64,000 bases of DNA from Rhizophagus irregularis (lineage: Eukaryota > Glomeromycota > Glomeromycetes > Glomerales > Glomeraceae): positions 2,852,001 through 2,916,000 of the forward strand of contig NC_089452.1 in NCBI RefSeq assembly GCF_026210795.1, written 5' to 3'. A program made the position numbers and the translations under genes. Of this stretch, positions 12,757 to 24,118 are shown piece after piece (within the stretch, counting starts at the first letter, position 1; every line of letters begins with the position of its first letter). The notes below the pieces were generated by a model, which ran no database searches, was not told the origin of the DNA, and worked only from the letters and a program-made list of their open reading frames with translations.

Positions 12757-15456
12757 ATGGATCCATATACTGGTAAGATTATTTTGCTTTCAATAATTTT
12801 AACTTAAATCAGAGTATTTTTTTAATCTGATTAAACCATTTTCTTTTACATATCGAATCTTTCTTTATTAAGATGATGATCCTGAATACCGTAACACTCC
12901 ATTGTTTTCTCAGGTTAACAAACCTTCGGTTAGAACTGTTGCTCCACCTGAACAACGTAGAGTAGGTGGTGGTGGAAGATATAATAGGAATCAATATCAA
13001 CAACAATCTGGTTACCAACAACCTAGTCATCATTATTCTCAAAATCATCACCATCACCATCACCAACAGCAATACAGAAGTTATAACCATTATAATTCTT
13101 CGGATCGTTCTAATTATAATTCAAATAGATATAATCAACAAGAACAACGATCGCCACAACAAGCCTCGCAATCTTATAATACGAGAGAAGAACGACATAG
13201 AGAAGAACATCATCATCGATATCCAACTCAAGAGCAAAAACCACCACAACCTCCATTGACTTCTATTCCACCTTCTTCTTCTTCTTCTTCTTCTTCGTCT
13301 ACTTTACCATCTCTACCTTCTTTTTCAAGTATTTCTCAATTATCATCTGATAATTCATCATCATCATTCTCTACTCTTCCTCCTATTCAGCAAATTGACA
13401 AAGATAAAAATCGAATAACTTCTACTATACAATTACCTAAGCAAAATGCGGACTTTATTTCTTGTAATATTCCTTATGAAGGAGGAAAGCCAATTGAGGG
13501 ACTAGGGATGGTTTTTGGCCTAGTAAGTTAAATCTTTTTTCAAATTGTTTTTTGGGTATTTTTTGTATTTTTATTCATATTAATATCTACTTTTACAATC
13601 GTTAAAGATTACTGAACCTGATTATAATCTATTTTGCGATTCCAAAGTTGTGTACGATCTTCTTCAAAAGAAGGTAAAAATCTTCTTATAAATAGCGTAT
13701 CAGTTCGATAAAAAATTATTAACTTTTTTTAACAAATAAAAAAAAAAAATCTCAAACAATAGAATAGTATTGAGGGTATATCACATGAAAAATTCACAGA
13801 AGCGAGACAGAAATCAAATCCTTATGAAAAAGTTGGTAATTCGATTTTTATGAATAGAGCTGCTGTAAAATTGGCATGTTTAGATTCCTTAGTTGGCTTT
13901 GCATCGGTTAAAAGATACGATCCTGTTAAAGAACTGGTAAGCTAATATACATTGAAATTTTATTTAATACAATGTTATAAACAATTTGATGATCATAAAC
14001 TTTTTTAATATACAAAGGTATTTTGGTTTGCGGACTTATGTGGTGGACCAGGAGGATTTACAGGTTTTAAAAATTAACATTTTTTCTTAAATAACTTTAA
14101 AAATAATTAATTATTTTTTTTAGAATATTTGTTATGGCGTAAACATTCTTGGTGGAGAGAAAAAGTTCACGGATGGGGAATTACTTTAAAAAGTGGACAG
14201 GATTTTGAATTTAATAGATTTCATCATGAAACTATGCCAACTAAATGTTTTAAACCCTACTACGGAGCTGATGGCACAGGTAATTTCAACCATTTCTCTT
14301 TTGAATTTGGTTAATGGTAATGATAATAATGATAATAGTAATAATATCTTAAAATATTTAGGTGATTTGTATAAAGAAGAAAATATTAAAGATTTTGCAA
14401 GAGTTGTAAAAGGAGGAACTAAAGGAGATGGGGTAGATTTGGTAACAGCTGATGGGGTAAGTTCTGTGTATAAGCATTTAAGAACTTAATATTATGGTGT
14501 AAGCTAAAGATATTTTGTCGATTTAAATAGGGATTTGATGTAAGAGGAAGAGAACAATATCAAGAAATTCTTTTAAAACAACTTATATTATGTCAAGTAG
14601 TTACGATGTTTATGACACTCCGAAAAGGTAATTACCAATGAATTTTAGAATTTTGTAACAATATATTGATTTTTTTTTTTTAAATAAATGTGTATACATA
14701 CTTATTTTATTTAGATGGTGATTTTGTATTAAAATTATTTGATATATTTACACCATTCACTGGAGGTATCGTATGGATATTATATCGTCATTTTGAAAAG
14801 ATTTGTATCATCAAACCATTATCAAGTAGACCTGCAAATTCAGAGAGGTAATTTTTTTTTATTTTAATTAAAAATTTAAAAGCCATGCTTAATGCTAATT
14901 TCCTCTTTGCTAGATATATAATTTGTCAAAAATTACGAGAAAGTAATCCAGAAGCAATGATAAGTTATCTCCTCAAAGTAAACAGAAAATTTAATGAAAT
15001 AAAATCTAACGAGTCAACTTTATCACCAACGACCACATCATCGTCATCACTTAACCGGTTATTAACGCAAGATAGAGAATCAACAAATTCATCAAGATCA
15101 ACAAAATTACCAAAGGAGGATATAAATGAAATTATTGATATTTCCGAAATAAAAAAAGATCAAGAATTCTTGAATTATATTAAACAGAAGAACATTGAGA
15201 TAGCTAAAAACCAGATTGGAACTATTAAACAGTTATTGAAATTTGTTGAGAATCCGTATCCTTTTTTTATTATGAATCAATAGGTTATGAGAGAGAAAGT
15301 TTAAGGCTTGAAAGAAATTTTTTAAATTCCTTAATTTAATTTTATTTTTGATAATATAGGGAAATGAGATTACCTCAGGAAGAATATAAAAAACTTTGTT
15401 TACAAGAATGGAGATTACCACCAAGCGAAGAAGGTTCTTATAAATCTGTGTATTAA
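12757..15456 (+). CDS. CMTR1: Cap-specific mRNA 2'-O-methyltransferase 1 (CMTR1/FtsJ-like)
   Basis: Nuclear enzyme expected to methylate the ribose 2'-O of the first transcribed nucleotide of capped RNAs using SAM. Eleven exons: 12757-12772, 12873-13522, 13608-13673, 13763-13936, 14018-14063, 14124-14279, 14362-14456, 14531-14627, 14715-14847, 14914-15255 and 15360-15456, total 1872 nt, 623 residues. Residues about 20-190 are low-complexity Q/H/S/P-rich. The Rossmann methyltransferase follows: FMNRAAVKL (Lys about 280), SAM loop LCGGPGGF (about 309-316), DLVTADG (Asp about 400), GDFVLKLFD (Lys about 440) and SRPANSER (Glu about 477), giving the K-D-K-E tetrad. Both exon joins and conserved blocks support the model. 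The last intron has U12-type signals. No G-patch or WW domain is seen, unlike animal CMTR1. Confidence 0.93.
15256..15359 (+). other. U12-type (minor spliceosome) intron in the CMTR1 gene
   Basis: The 104-nt intron starts GTATCCTTTT, the consensus U12-type 5' splice site, and contains TTCCTTAAT at 15327-15335, a match to the U12 branch-site consensus. It ends TATAG. Splicing joins GAG AAT CC to G GAA ATG AGA in frame (ENPEMRLP). The branch A lies about 25 nt from the AG, somewhat farther than usual in animals. Confidence 0.75.
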
Positions 15457-16061
15457 TAAATTATATTGTGAAATTATTAAAAATATGTCGTTATTTGATA
15501 TCTTTTAAATTAAAGTTATTTGGAAAAAAACTTTTAGTTGCTTGATAATTTAAAATAAATTTGCACAATATATTAAGATACAAGAAACAGGGTAGATCAA
15601 AAACGATATATATTATAAAACGTATTTTCACATGTATAATAGCAACACATTATAAATTTCATAATTTTAAATTTATTATGTTCTTTAAAAATGTGCATTC
15701 ACTGCATTCACTAATGCTTAAACCGATTTCCATTAAATAAATTAATGAAATATTGATCAAATGAATCTTTACGATTTCTTGGAAGAATTAAAATCGTATT
15801 TTGATTTCCTTTTTTCAATCCTATATCCTGCAAATCCAAAAAAAATATATATATATATATATGTATAATATACATTACAATATTTGTGTGAAAAATTCAA
15901 AGCTACCCGTTTCTACCAAATATAGTGAAATTTACAAACATAAAAATAATAAAGTCAAATAGTCTAATGTAATGACAAAAAAAAGTTACGCTATATGTTT
16001 TTTTCAATTAGGATAAAAATTCTTGTTCAAACCAGTGATGAATTTTTATCAAAATAAAAAG
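15457..16061. other. Convergent intergenic region
   Basis: About 600 bp separates the 3' ends of the CMTR1-like gene and the minus-strand NPF-motif gene. It contains a TA dinucleotide run near 15848-15862. No gene is seen; it presumably holds both 3' UTRs and termination signals. Confidence 0.5.
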
Positions 16062-17592
16062 CTAATTTTCCATCCCGTTATTCATTTTCCGAGGATTAGT
16101 AACCGCTGATTTAGCATACGGATGATATTGATATCGTTTAGCTCTTTTAGCATAATCTGTAATTCTTGTGCTCTGTGACTTTTAGATAATAAGAACAACA
16201 ATGTTAAAATAATTCGAGAATATATTGACAAAAAAGAATGTAATCCTTACATCAGATTCTAAACTACTACCACTATCCGACTCTTCCTCGATTTCGTTAT
16301 TATTAACATCCGTCACGTTTGGTGTTGATGTATGTTTTCTGTAAATTCAATATACGAAAATTTAATCGTTTTAAAAATAATAAATAAATATGAATGTATT
16401 TACCTAATTACATAATGTATTTCTTCATCAGAGTCGGAGTCAATAGAGCCAATGGCAGACTCTGATCTTTCAGCCTCAACTTGTAATAGTGGAACTATAC
16501 TTCGCGGTTTAATGGACGCTCCCAATGAACTTTAGATATAATACATAATTTAATAAACAAACGAATATTTAAGGAAATAATAATAGATGTTAATTTATAC
16601 CAAAGTGTGTCATCTTCATCTTCATAATCATAAAAATTTGACGGAACCGGATAACGTACACCACGACTATAAACATTATGAAATCGATAAACGTTTATAA
16701 AATAATTTTTTTTTTAAAAAAAATATTTGTAATATCATTTACTTACAACACTTGCGCAAATTGATTTTCATTAACTTTATTGTCCGACCCTTCTTTCATT
16801 GCAACAGGCGGTGAAAGGAATGGATTATTCGGAGAATCTCTTATAGTTGATGGGTCTAGTTCGCGCGGCGAAGAATCGCATGAAATCTCGTCTTTTTTAA
16901 TTGAATTCTTTGGAACAAGAAAAGGATTCCTGGGATAATCGCTTTCGATCAATCCATTTTTTGACTCAATTTCTATAATTGTATCAATAAAAGTTTCACG
17001 CCATTCTGAGTCTTCTTGTGACAAAGAGTCATCAGAATCAGTGATTTCTAATTCATTAACTTGTTCTGATAATGGTTCTTGTGAGTCCCACAATAATTTT
17101 GCAGAATTGGTCAGCGGTCTAATAAAAAATTAATCAATGACATAATTTATTTAAATGATTAAACGCTAGGATGTGGTTCTAAAGTGATATTCTTTCCATG
17201 TCTTAGGAAAAAAATTTTAAAATTTGCAATTATACGCGTAATATAAAAGGAAATGTAAATAATTACCGAATATACACTATTGTATCATTTAATTTACGCG
17301 TTTCTGGCGAAAGTGGAGGTGATTTTTGTATTTTAGCTGCTTTTTCTCTTGCAACTGCTAGAGGCCCAAAGGGATTTTCTGGTGAATCAATAGCTCCAAG
17401 CGATATCGATGTTTTAGGTTGCGGCGAAGTCTTGTGTGTCGAACTTTGCTCTGCCAAATCTTGAACTATAGCTAACTTCGTGGCAACCTTCGCCGCCGGT
17501 TCCTCTAGAGTACTCTGTGGAACTACGGACGACGAAGGCTCATAATTTGGCTCTTTTAAGGCCGAAATGATTATAGTTTTAATTGCCAACAA
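16062..17592 (-). CDS. Acidic, disordered protein with repeated NPF motifs (unidentified)
   Basis: At least six minus-strand exons can be joined: about 17592-17266, 17119-16749, a short one near 16673-16606, about 16529-16405, 16338-16251 and 16178-16062 (ends ...NNGMEN stop). The encoded protein is Ser/Asp/Glu/Pro-rich and probably disordered. Three spaced motifs share a pattern: DSPENPFGP, YPRNPFLVP and DSPNNPFLSPP. Acidic serine clusters (TDSDDSLSQEDSE, DSDSDEE, EEESDSGSS) resemble casein-kinase-2 sites. The C terminus is basic (YAKRAKRYQYHPYAKSA). The first exon lacks an in-frame ATG before an upstream stop, so the true start lies in an unfound exon near 17.6-17.7 kb. NPF could bind EH domains, or the motif could be a cell-cycle docking element; no family was recognised. 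Confidence 0.7.
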
Positions 17593-17699
17593 AATAAAGT
17601 GTTAGCAATCAGATTTACGCGACACTATGATCGACTAATCTTAGTAACATGAACTTCTACATGTTTAGATTGTTACACGAGGTAACAGTTGAAATTAAA

Positions 17700-17977
17700 A
17701 TTAGGATGGCGCACTGCTTACTATATATATAAGAACAGATAACTATATTAAAATTTTGGTAAAATTTTAAAGAGATTAAAAATATCGTAAAATTAAAATT
17801 AATATTTCTTTGTCTTTATTATAAAACTTAACAATTCTAATATATTCTTCTATTATTAAAAAAATAGAATTTTATATAAATATAAAACATTTTTCATAAA
17901 ATATCCAACTTATTTAGCAAATATTTTTAACAAACTAAATTATTTTAATTAGTATTTAATTTTAGAGAATTACTAAA
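17700..17977. other. AT-rich intergenic DNA
   Basis: No gene or clear repeat boundary is visible here; the sequence is low-complexity and AT-rich. Confidence 0.4.
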
Positions 17978-19212
17978 CTTAACCTGGGGGAATTTTCCTT
18001 CCCTCTCCCTTTATTTCAATTTTTAATTAAAATATTGACTTGCGAAGTAATCTAAGAATAAGATTATATGTAAATTTATGAGAAGAAAAGGTTTTATTAA
18101 GTTAAAAAAGGTAGTTGTTCAGATGGTTTTTGTGAAAAGTACATAATTTTGATTTTTATAGTTAAATTGTATTTTTCATAATAAAAATTTTTTTTAAAAC
18201 CAATTTTATGCAATTAATATCTATTTCATAAAAAAAGTTTATTTTTTTTAAGGGTATCATATGGTTACACATATGTAACATAATGTCGATTATAACCCAA
18301 GTCAATTTTATCAATTAAAAAAAAGTGTGACAAAGCCAAGCCACTAAAGAAACATATTATTATTGTTTAAATTTTTTATTTCCATATTTTTAAAGAGTTG
18401 TTATACCTGGTTTAATTAGTTTTTTTAGTATATGCTTTATTTTCAAAAAGTTTTACTTGTCAAGAATTCAGTTGCAAGTTGCTCATTATACCTTAAAGTT
18501 GCTCATTACTTAAGCTAACTCAGTCAGTTTGCACTATTTTCTTACCAAACTTAAAACCAAACAGTCTGGCTTCTTTATCTACAAATTCACTTATACAATA
18601 ATATAATGGTAAGACAGATTTTTTGAAAGTTTACTATAAGCTATTCCTTAAATTTATAGTTCTATATTGTTCTATTTTTAGATTTCTAGTAGTTTTCTAA
18701 TTATTACTTTTTTTCATTATGGATAGATTATACATATTTAAATAATAGTAATTATAAATAAGTATATTGCATTGGAGTTATCAAGGAGCAGGTTATTGTT
18801 ATTAAAAAGTGATCTATTTATTTTTTGGATAAAGAATCAAAAATCATTTACTGAGAGCGCTTAAATATTAATTTTTATTGTAATATTTTATTTTTTGTAA
18901 TTTATCTTACAAAATAAAATAATTATAATCATTATAGACAACAAATTAGTGAAACTGTGAAATTTCTGTTAATTGTAAAATAAAATAATGAAGTTTTTTC
19001 AATTTTTTCTTTGATTTTTCTTTCGTGTGAAGTATTTCTTAAAAAATTGTCATGTAAAATTGATTGATTTTATTGGCTATTATTGTTGATCATCACATGA
19101 AATACTATTTTTAAAATGTTACACAAGTTGATCATTGAGTTAACTACGAAATCAACAAAAAGACCCTACCCTTAAATTCTTAAGGGGGGGAGGAATTATC
19201 CCCCTGGTTAAG
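17978..19212. mobile_element. Inverted-repeat element with CTTAACC ends
   Basis: The left end CTTAACCTGGGGGAATTTTC (from 17978) is mirrored by the right end GGAATTATCCCCCTGGTTAA, closing with G at 19212. That is an imperfect terminal inverted repeat of about 25 bp. The roughly 1.2-kb interior is AT-rich with no transposase seen. Flanking 8-mers are only weakly similar, so the target-duplication length is uncertain. Confidence 0.6.
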
Positions 19213-19757
19213 ATTAGCAATACTCTTAATTTTAGATATAATTTTTATATTTTATTTAATATTTAATTTATATTATACCATATATTGCAAGCTACAGTAC
19301 TTCTCTATATATAGTACCCCTTTTTATAATATAGGTAAATATTTTTTAAATATATTACAAGTTTTTAAACCTTTTTATTTATAATAAAAAATTTTATACA
19401 TCTTTGGGTATGATATTATATTAACTAACCCTTTAAAATTTGCAAAATATCTAAAGTATTGTGGCTTATAATATATAATGGTTTAAATATATTAACTTAT
19501 TATAATTTCAGTTACTGGTGATTATCACCTCTGGTAATAGTTAGAAAAATTCTATATAAAAATTACCTGTATTTTAACTATACTCCTGTTTTTAATTAAT
19601 TAATAATACAGTCAAATCTATACATGAAACTGAAATTGGTTAATTTTGACTTCCGAAATGGTCGAAATGGTCGAAATGATTTTGACTTGAGCCCCTCCAA
19701 AAGTCGAAATGGTTGAAATTACATTATAGTCATATGATTTTATAGTAAACAATAATA

Positions 19758-21457
19758 CAGTCCCCTCTCGATATAACGAACCCTAGGTTCCAGCTGATCA
19801 AGGCTTCGTTATAAGCAACTTCGTTAACACTATAACGAATTATTCGGTATTGTATAACGAATTCTTCGGTATAGGAATATCGGTTATACAGATCATGTGA
19901 CTTGTTGATCTGATTACTGATAATTTAACATTTTTTTTAATCTTTTTTTTATAGGGGTGCTTTCTAAACTTCAAAATAGATGCCTAGAATGAGAAGTAAG
20001 TGGGAACTGGGGGTTTTTTATATTAATTTCGTTTAAGAACATTTACTAATGTTCTTTTTTTATTTTTTTATTGTAGAGAACTTCCTGGACTTCGAAATGG
20101 ACGCCTGAGACAGAAGTAAGACGGAACTCAATTTTTTTTATTTAAGAACATTTACTAATGTTCTTTTTTTATTTTTTTATTATAGGGAACTTCCTGGACT
20201 TCGAAATAGACGCTTGAGCAAGAAGTAAGTGGGGAACTCAATTTTTTTTATTAATTTCGTTTAAGAACATTTACTAATGTTCTTTTTTATTTTTTTTATT
20301 GTAGGGACTTCGAAATGGACGCTTGAGACAAGAAGTAAGTGGGACAACTCAATTTTTTCTTTTAATTTCGTTTAAGAACATTTACTAATGTTCTTTTTTA
20401 TTTTTTTATTGTAGGGACTTCGAAATGGACGCTTGAGACGAAGTAAGTGGGACAACTCAATTTTTTCTTTTAATTTCGTTTAAGAACATTTACTAATGTT
20501 CTTTTTTATTTTTTTTATTGTAGGGACTTCGAAATGGACGCTTGAGACAAGAAGTAAGTGGGACAACTCAAATTTTTCTTTTAATTTCGTTTAAGAACAT
20601 TTACTAATATTCTTTTTTATTTTTTTTATTGTAGGGACTTCGAAATGGACGCTTGAGACAAGAAGTAAGTGGGACAACTCAAATTTTTCTTTTAATTTCG
20701 TTTAAGAACATTTACTAATATTCTTTTTTATTTTTTTTATTGTAGGGACTTCGAAATGGACGCTTGAGACGAAGTAAAGTGGGACAACTCAATTTTTTCT
20801 TTTAATTTCGTTTAAGAACATTTACTAATGTTCTTTTTTTATTTTTTTATTATAGGGAATGCTTCCTGAAGTATTCTATATAAAAATGTTTATTATAATT
20901 CCTTTTTTTGTAGGAATGCTGTTTAACAATAACTGACTATATAATAAATAAATTATTAATGATATATTAATTTAACTAGGAGTGTCCTTACCCCTGTGAT
21001 AAATATAAATTAATAACAATTCACATCGAATCCTAATACAACCGAATTAATGTAAATTAATGTAATTCTGCCTAAATATTAAATAAAATAGCCAGAATTA
21101 TTAATCCCGATACGATCCCCTGATACAAGCCTGATCCATAATTTAAATATAAAACACAGGGGTGATATTTAATGTCATAATGCATCAATATTTATTAATA
21201 ATTACATTTAATTATAAACTATAGAAATTCTTCGTTATAACTGAAAAAAAATTCGTTATAAAAAAAATCCGTTATATCGAGAGGCATTTTTATATAAGAA
21301 ATTCACACACTTTACTTCGTACTACGTTATACGGTAAATAAATAGTAAACTTCGTTATATCAAGGTTTTTTTCATATTTAAAATCGGTACCACACTGTAT
21401 GATCCGTTATATCGTGTTATTCGCTATATTGAGGTTCGCTATAGAGAGGGGTGACTG
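19758..21457. mobile_element. TA-flanked inverted-repeat element carrying a tandem module array
   Basis: A 1.7-kb element flanked by TA. The left end is CAGTCCCCTCTCGATATAAC and the right end is its inverse, GCTATAGAGAGGGGTGACTG. Copies of ATAACGAA/TTCGTTAT occur near both ends. No transposase is encoded. The centre (19955-20912) is a tandem array of about 110-bp modules, annotated separately. The TA duplication and CAGT tips indicate a Tc1/mariner-type non-autonomous element inserted in the larger element at 19609-21740. Confidence 0.75.
19955..20912 (+). repeat. Tandem array of about nine intron/exon-like modules
   Basis: About 110-bp units repeat with exon-like starts at 19955, 20077, 20186, 20305, 20415, 20524, 20635, 20746 and 20856. 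Each unit has a 28-41-nt core (GGACTTCGAAATGGACGCTT then GAGACAAGAA) preceded by a T-rich tract ending TAG and followed by GTAAGT. The spacer holds the palindrome AAGAACATTTACTAATGTTC, whose centre TACTAAT is a branch-site-like heptamer. Every unit thus mimics a micro-exon with complete splice signals. The cores do not keep one open frame: the first is closed in all three frames and 28-nt copies shift frame. Coding is therefore unproven. Confidence 0.85.
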
Positions 21458-21738
21458 TATTAAAATTCAAAGTTAAAGAACTCCGCATCCAGTGATTCGA
21501 GTTTTATGATCTTTATACGGTTGGATTCAGCTCATCGAGAGGATTCCAATGATATGTATTTCATATCTGTAGCATCAATATTGACGGAGTTATTCATGTT
21601 TAAAATTTTATATTAAATTATAATTATAAAAATCACATAACTGTGATGTAATTTCGACCATTTCGACTTTAATTTCGACTTTTGACCTTCCCAAATCGAA
21701 ATATTTCTACTTTTGGGCTTTAATTTTGACTTTATGTA

Positions 21739-22953
21739 TAGTCAAATCTCTTAGTAGAGTTCAGTAAAGAAAAATTTTTTTATATACTGAACCCCTAAGT
21801 TTTTTCAGAGAAAGTTCAATATATAAAGAAAATCATGTGATTAATATTCCAATTTCAACTAGAATTAAGATATCTCAGCATCAATTAATTTAAGTAAAAA
21901 TTAAATAGTTATAATTCTAGCTGAAATTAATTAATTTCAGGCAAAATTGGCAAATCATGTGACTAAGTTCAGTATATCAAAAATTTTTTTATTATGTTTT
22001 ATAATAAGGCCATACAAACTTGATTTTATGGTTTTCATAATACAAAAATTTCATCAATAACCCGGCAATCCGGCTTTTAATTTTTTTTTTCAAAAATTTT
22101 ATATGCGAAATTTTTTTTCAATTTTTAAAAAATTCTCACCCGGCATAGTAATAATATAAAAAAATTTTTTTTTAAGACTTAACAAAACTGACCCGGCCGG
22201 ACTATGAAAACCATTTTTACCACTTTGTGTCGCCTAAGTGGTAAATCAATAAAAGTTCAAAATACGTTATATAAAGTTGTATACATATGGGCTAATCTGA
22301 CTCACCAACCAAATGTCACATGAAAATAAGTGTAACAATATCGAACCAATCGAATTTAGTGTAATAAGTGAAAAAAAATCAAAAAAAAATATTTTGAACG
22401 CTTCTTTTATATAATAAAACCATTATAAAATACTGTCAAAAATAAAGAATAACCCTTAAAAATATGCTGTTTATTATATAAATACATATAATATATAATA
22501 ATTACAATAATTATTAAACAATAATGCCTAAAAAATAAAAATAAACCTATTAATATATTTAAAAAAAGTTTTACAGCGTAAACTGCTGTTTAAAATGCCT
22601 TAATAAATGTAATAATATGCAAATAATGTTATAAAAATAAAGCATATTATACTAACTTTAACATGTCACATATTTACAACATCCAATAGGAAAACGATTC
22701 TCCAACGATTTTCCACCATATTGTTTTTTTGTAGAAAGCTTATCTAAGTTTAATTATTTGCAGATCATCACAAATTTCATATATATTCCTCAATTATATC
22801 ACCTGATTATTAATTAAATAAATGTCTCGACGGCCAATATGAATGCTCAATATATTAAGATATTTTTAAATATTATAAAACTGGTTTTTTAAAAAAAGTT
22901 TAGTAAGTCAAAAGTTTATTATATCATAAGTTCATTATATCGAGACTAGACTG
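21739..22953. mobile_element. Possible degenerate TA-flanked element
   Basis: The left tip TATAGTCAAATCTCTTAGTA and the right tip CGAGACTAGACTGTA share a diverged inverted relationship with GTTCA-type motifs just inside. The interior is AT-rich and contains the complete MITE at 22028-22214. The boundaries are tentative. Confidence 0.35.
22028..22214. mobile_element. MITE with ATGGTTTTCATA ends
   Basis: A 187-bp element has perfect 12-bp inverted ends, ATGGTTTTCATA (22028-22039) and TATGAAAACCAT (22203-22214). GC-rich subterminal CCCGGCAATCCGG and CCCGGCCGG blocks flank an AT-rich core. The right tip resembles the partial repeat at the window start. Confidence 0.7.
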
Positions 22954-23110
22954 TAATTTAACTGTATTTTTTTTAAATTTAATATTTATTGAAATATAAT
23001 AATATTTATTTAAAAATATTTAGAATTCTATTATAATCAGTATAATTAAGTATTTACTTTAATTGGATATTTGAATATTCAATTGAATATAATATATGTA
23101 TAAGTTTAAA
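22215..23110. other. AT-rich intergenic DNA
   Basis: No gene was found. A TACAGT-type right tip (CTAGACTGTA) lies at about 22946-22955. Confidence 0.45.
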
Positions 23111-23276
23111 TATATGAGGTTTTTGCAATAGAAAGGTATGAAACTCAAAAAAAATTAAAAATTGAATTAATATTAAATTTGCATTTATTTCAGTAAAAAA
23201 AAACATAATTAGCATATAAAGTAAAATTAAAATTTTTTTTGAATTTCATACTTTTTTATTGCAAAGACCTCATATA
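23111..23276. mobile_element. Foldback MITE with TATATGAGGT ends
   Basis: The outer 10 bp are perfectly inverted (TATATGAGGT at 23111 and ACCTCATATA ending 23276). The arms remain inverted for about 45 bp with few mismatches (TTTGCAATAGAAAGGTATGA versus its right-arm counterpart). Almost the whole element can fold into one hairpin. Confidence 0.75.
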
Positions 23277-23631
23277 GTTAACTTTCTTTATAATCACTTT
23301 TGTTTTAATTGTATTTTACTATATAATTATACCAGTTAGATGTTCAAAATATTTTATTATTAAAACTATCCTATATAATTACAATCTATCTATAGTTACT
23401 ATTACACATATTTTTAAAAATCTTATATTAAAAAAATATTGTTTATGGTCATAATTATGTATAAAAAATATAATAAATTACTTAGCATCTAATGATTACA
23501 AAAGTATGTAATACAGTTTATTAGAATTATCTTACTAAGATAAATCAAATAGTGGTAATTTTATCTTTCTACAATTACTGGCTAATAAACTATTTAACAA
23601 AATGTCAAAAATAGGTATTTTAATATTTCTC

Positions 23632-23890
23632 AGTATTTAGTAATTGTAAAATGATGATTAATAACTCTTTGGAATCATATAATCAAGATAAATCAAATGG
23701 TACTAAAATCAACTTTTTTAAATATGATAGATCATAAGTTATGTAAAAAATATTAAAATAATAAATTATAAATAACTTGCAATCTATCACATCTAAAATA
23801 ATGATCTTAGTATCATTTAATTCATTTTAATTAAATGATTCTAAAGAGTTATTAACTATTATTTTACAATTACTAGATACTAAACAATTA
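23632..23890. repeat. Long inverted repeat (foldback)
   Basis: The left arm, about 23635-23712, includes TTAATAACTCTTTGGAATCA. The right arm, about 23812-23888, reads as its inverse with TGATTCTAAAGAGTTATTAA. Arms of about 80 bp surround about 100 bp of spacer. Related fragments occur nearby (about 23520-23600) and at about 30480-30560, so it is a dispersed family. Confidence 0.65.
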
Positions 23891-24118
23891 AGCAAAATGT
23901 TTAATGGCATTATAATTCTAGATATCAGAAAAATCATGTAATATGGATAAATAATATACTGATAAAGATATAGATAAATAATTAACTGAAAGATAAATAA
24001 TTAACTAAAAAATAAATAATTAGTTGAAAAATAAATAATATATCAAGAAATTGAAAAATAAAATATTAGTTATGTGATATAATATAGTAATAAATAGTAC
24101 AAGTATTTTATAGTAATA

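Larger units (their letters stand above)
19609..21740. mobile_element. Outer TACAGTC-ended element split by a nested insertion
   Basis: The left end, CAGTCAAATCTATACATGAA preceded by TA, and the right sequence near 21712-21740 (CTTTAATTTTGACTTTATGTATA) form an inverted pair (ATACAT...AAATT). Both sides carry repeated TTTCGACTT/GAAATGGTCGAAATGG tracts. The right tip is not a clean CTGTA; it abuts another TATAGTC-type end, suggesting truncation or fusion. Its middle is occupied by the element at 19758-21457. Confidence 0.55.

Noticed and set aside
12966-13259. Alternative frame over the CMTR1 low-complexity region
   Set aside because: It is an Ile/Asn-rich shadow of the Q/H-rich exon.
19955-20912. 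Translating the tandem modules as one repeat protein
   Set aside because: The first core is closed in all three frames, and later 28-nt cores shift the frame, so no continuous ORF results from joining them.
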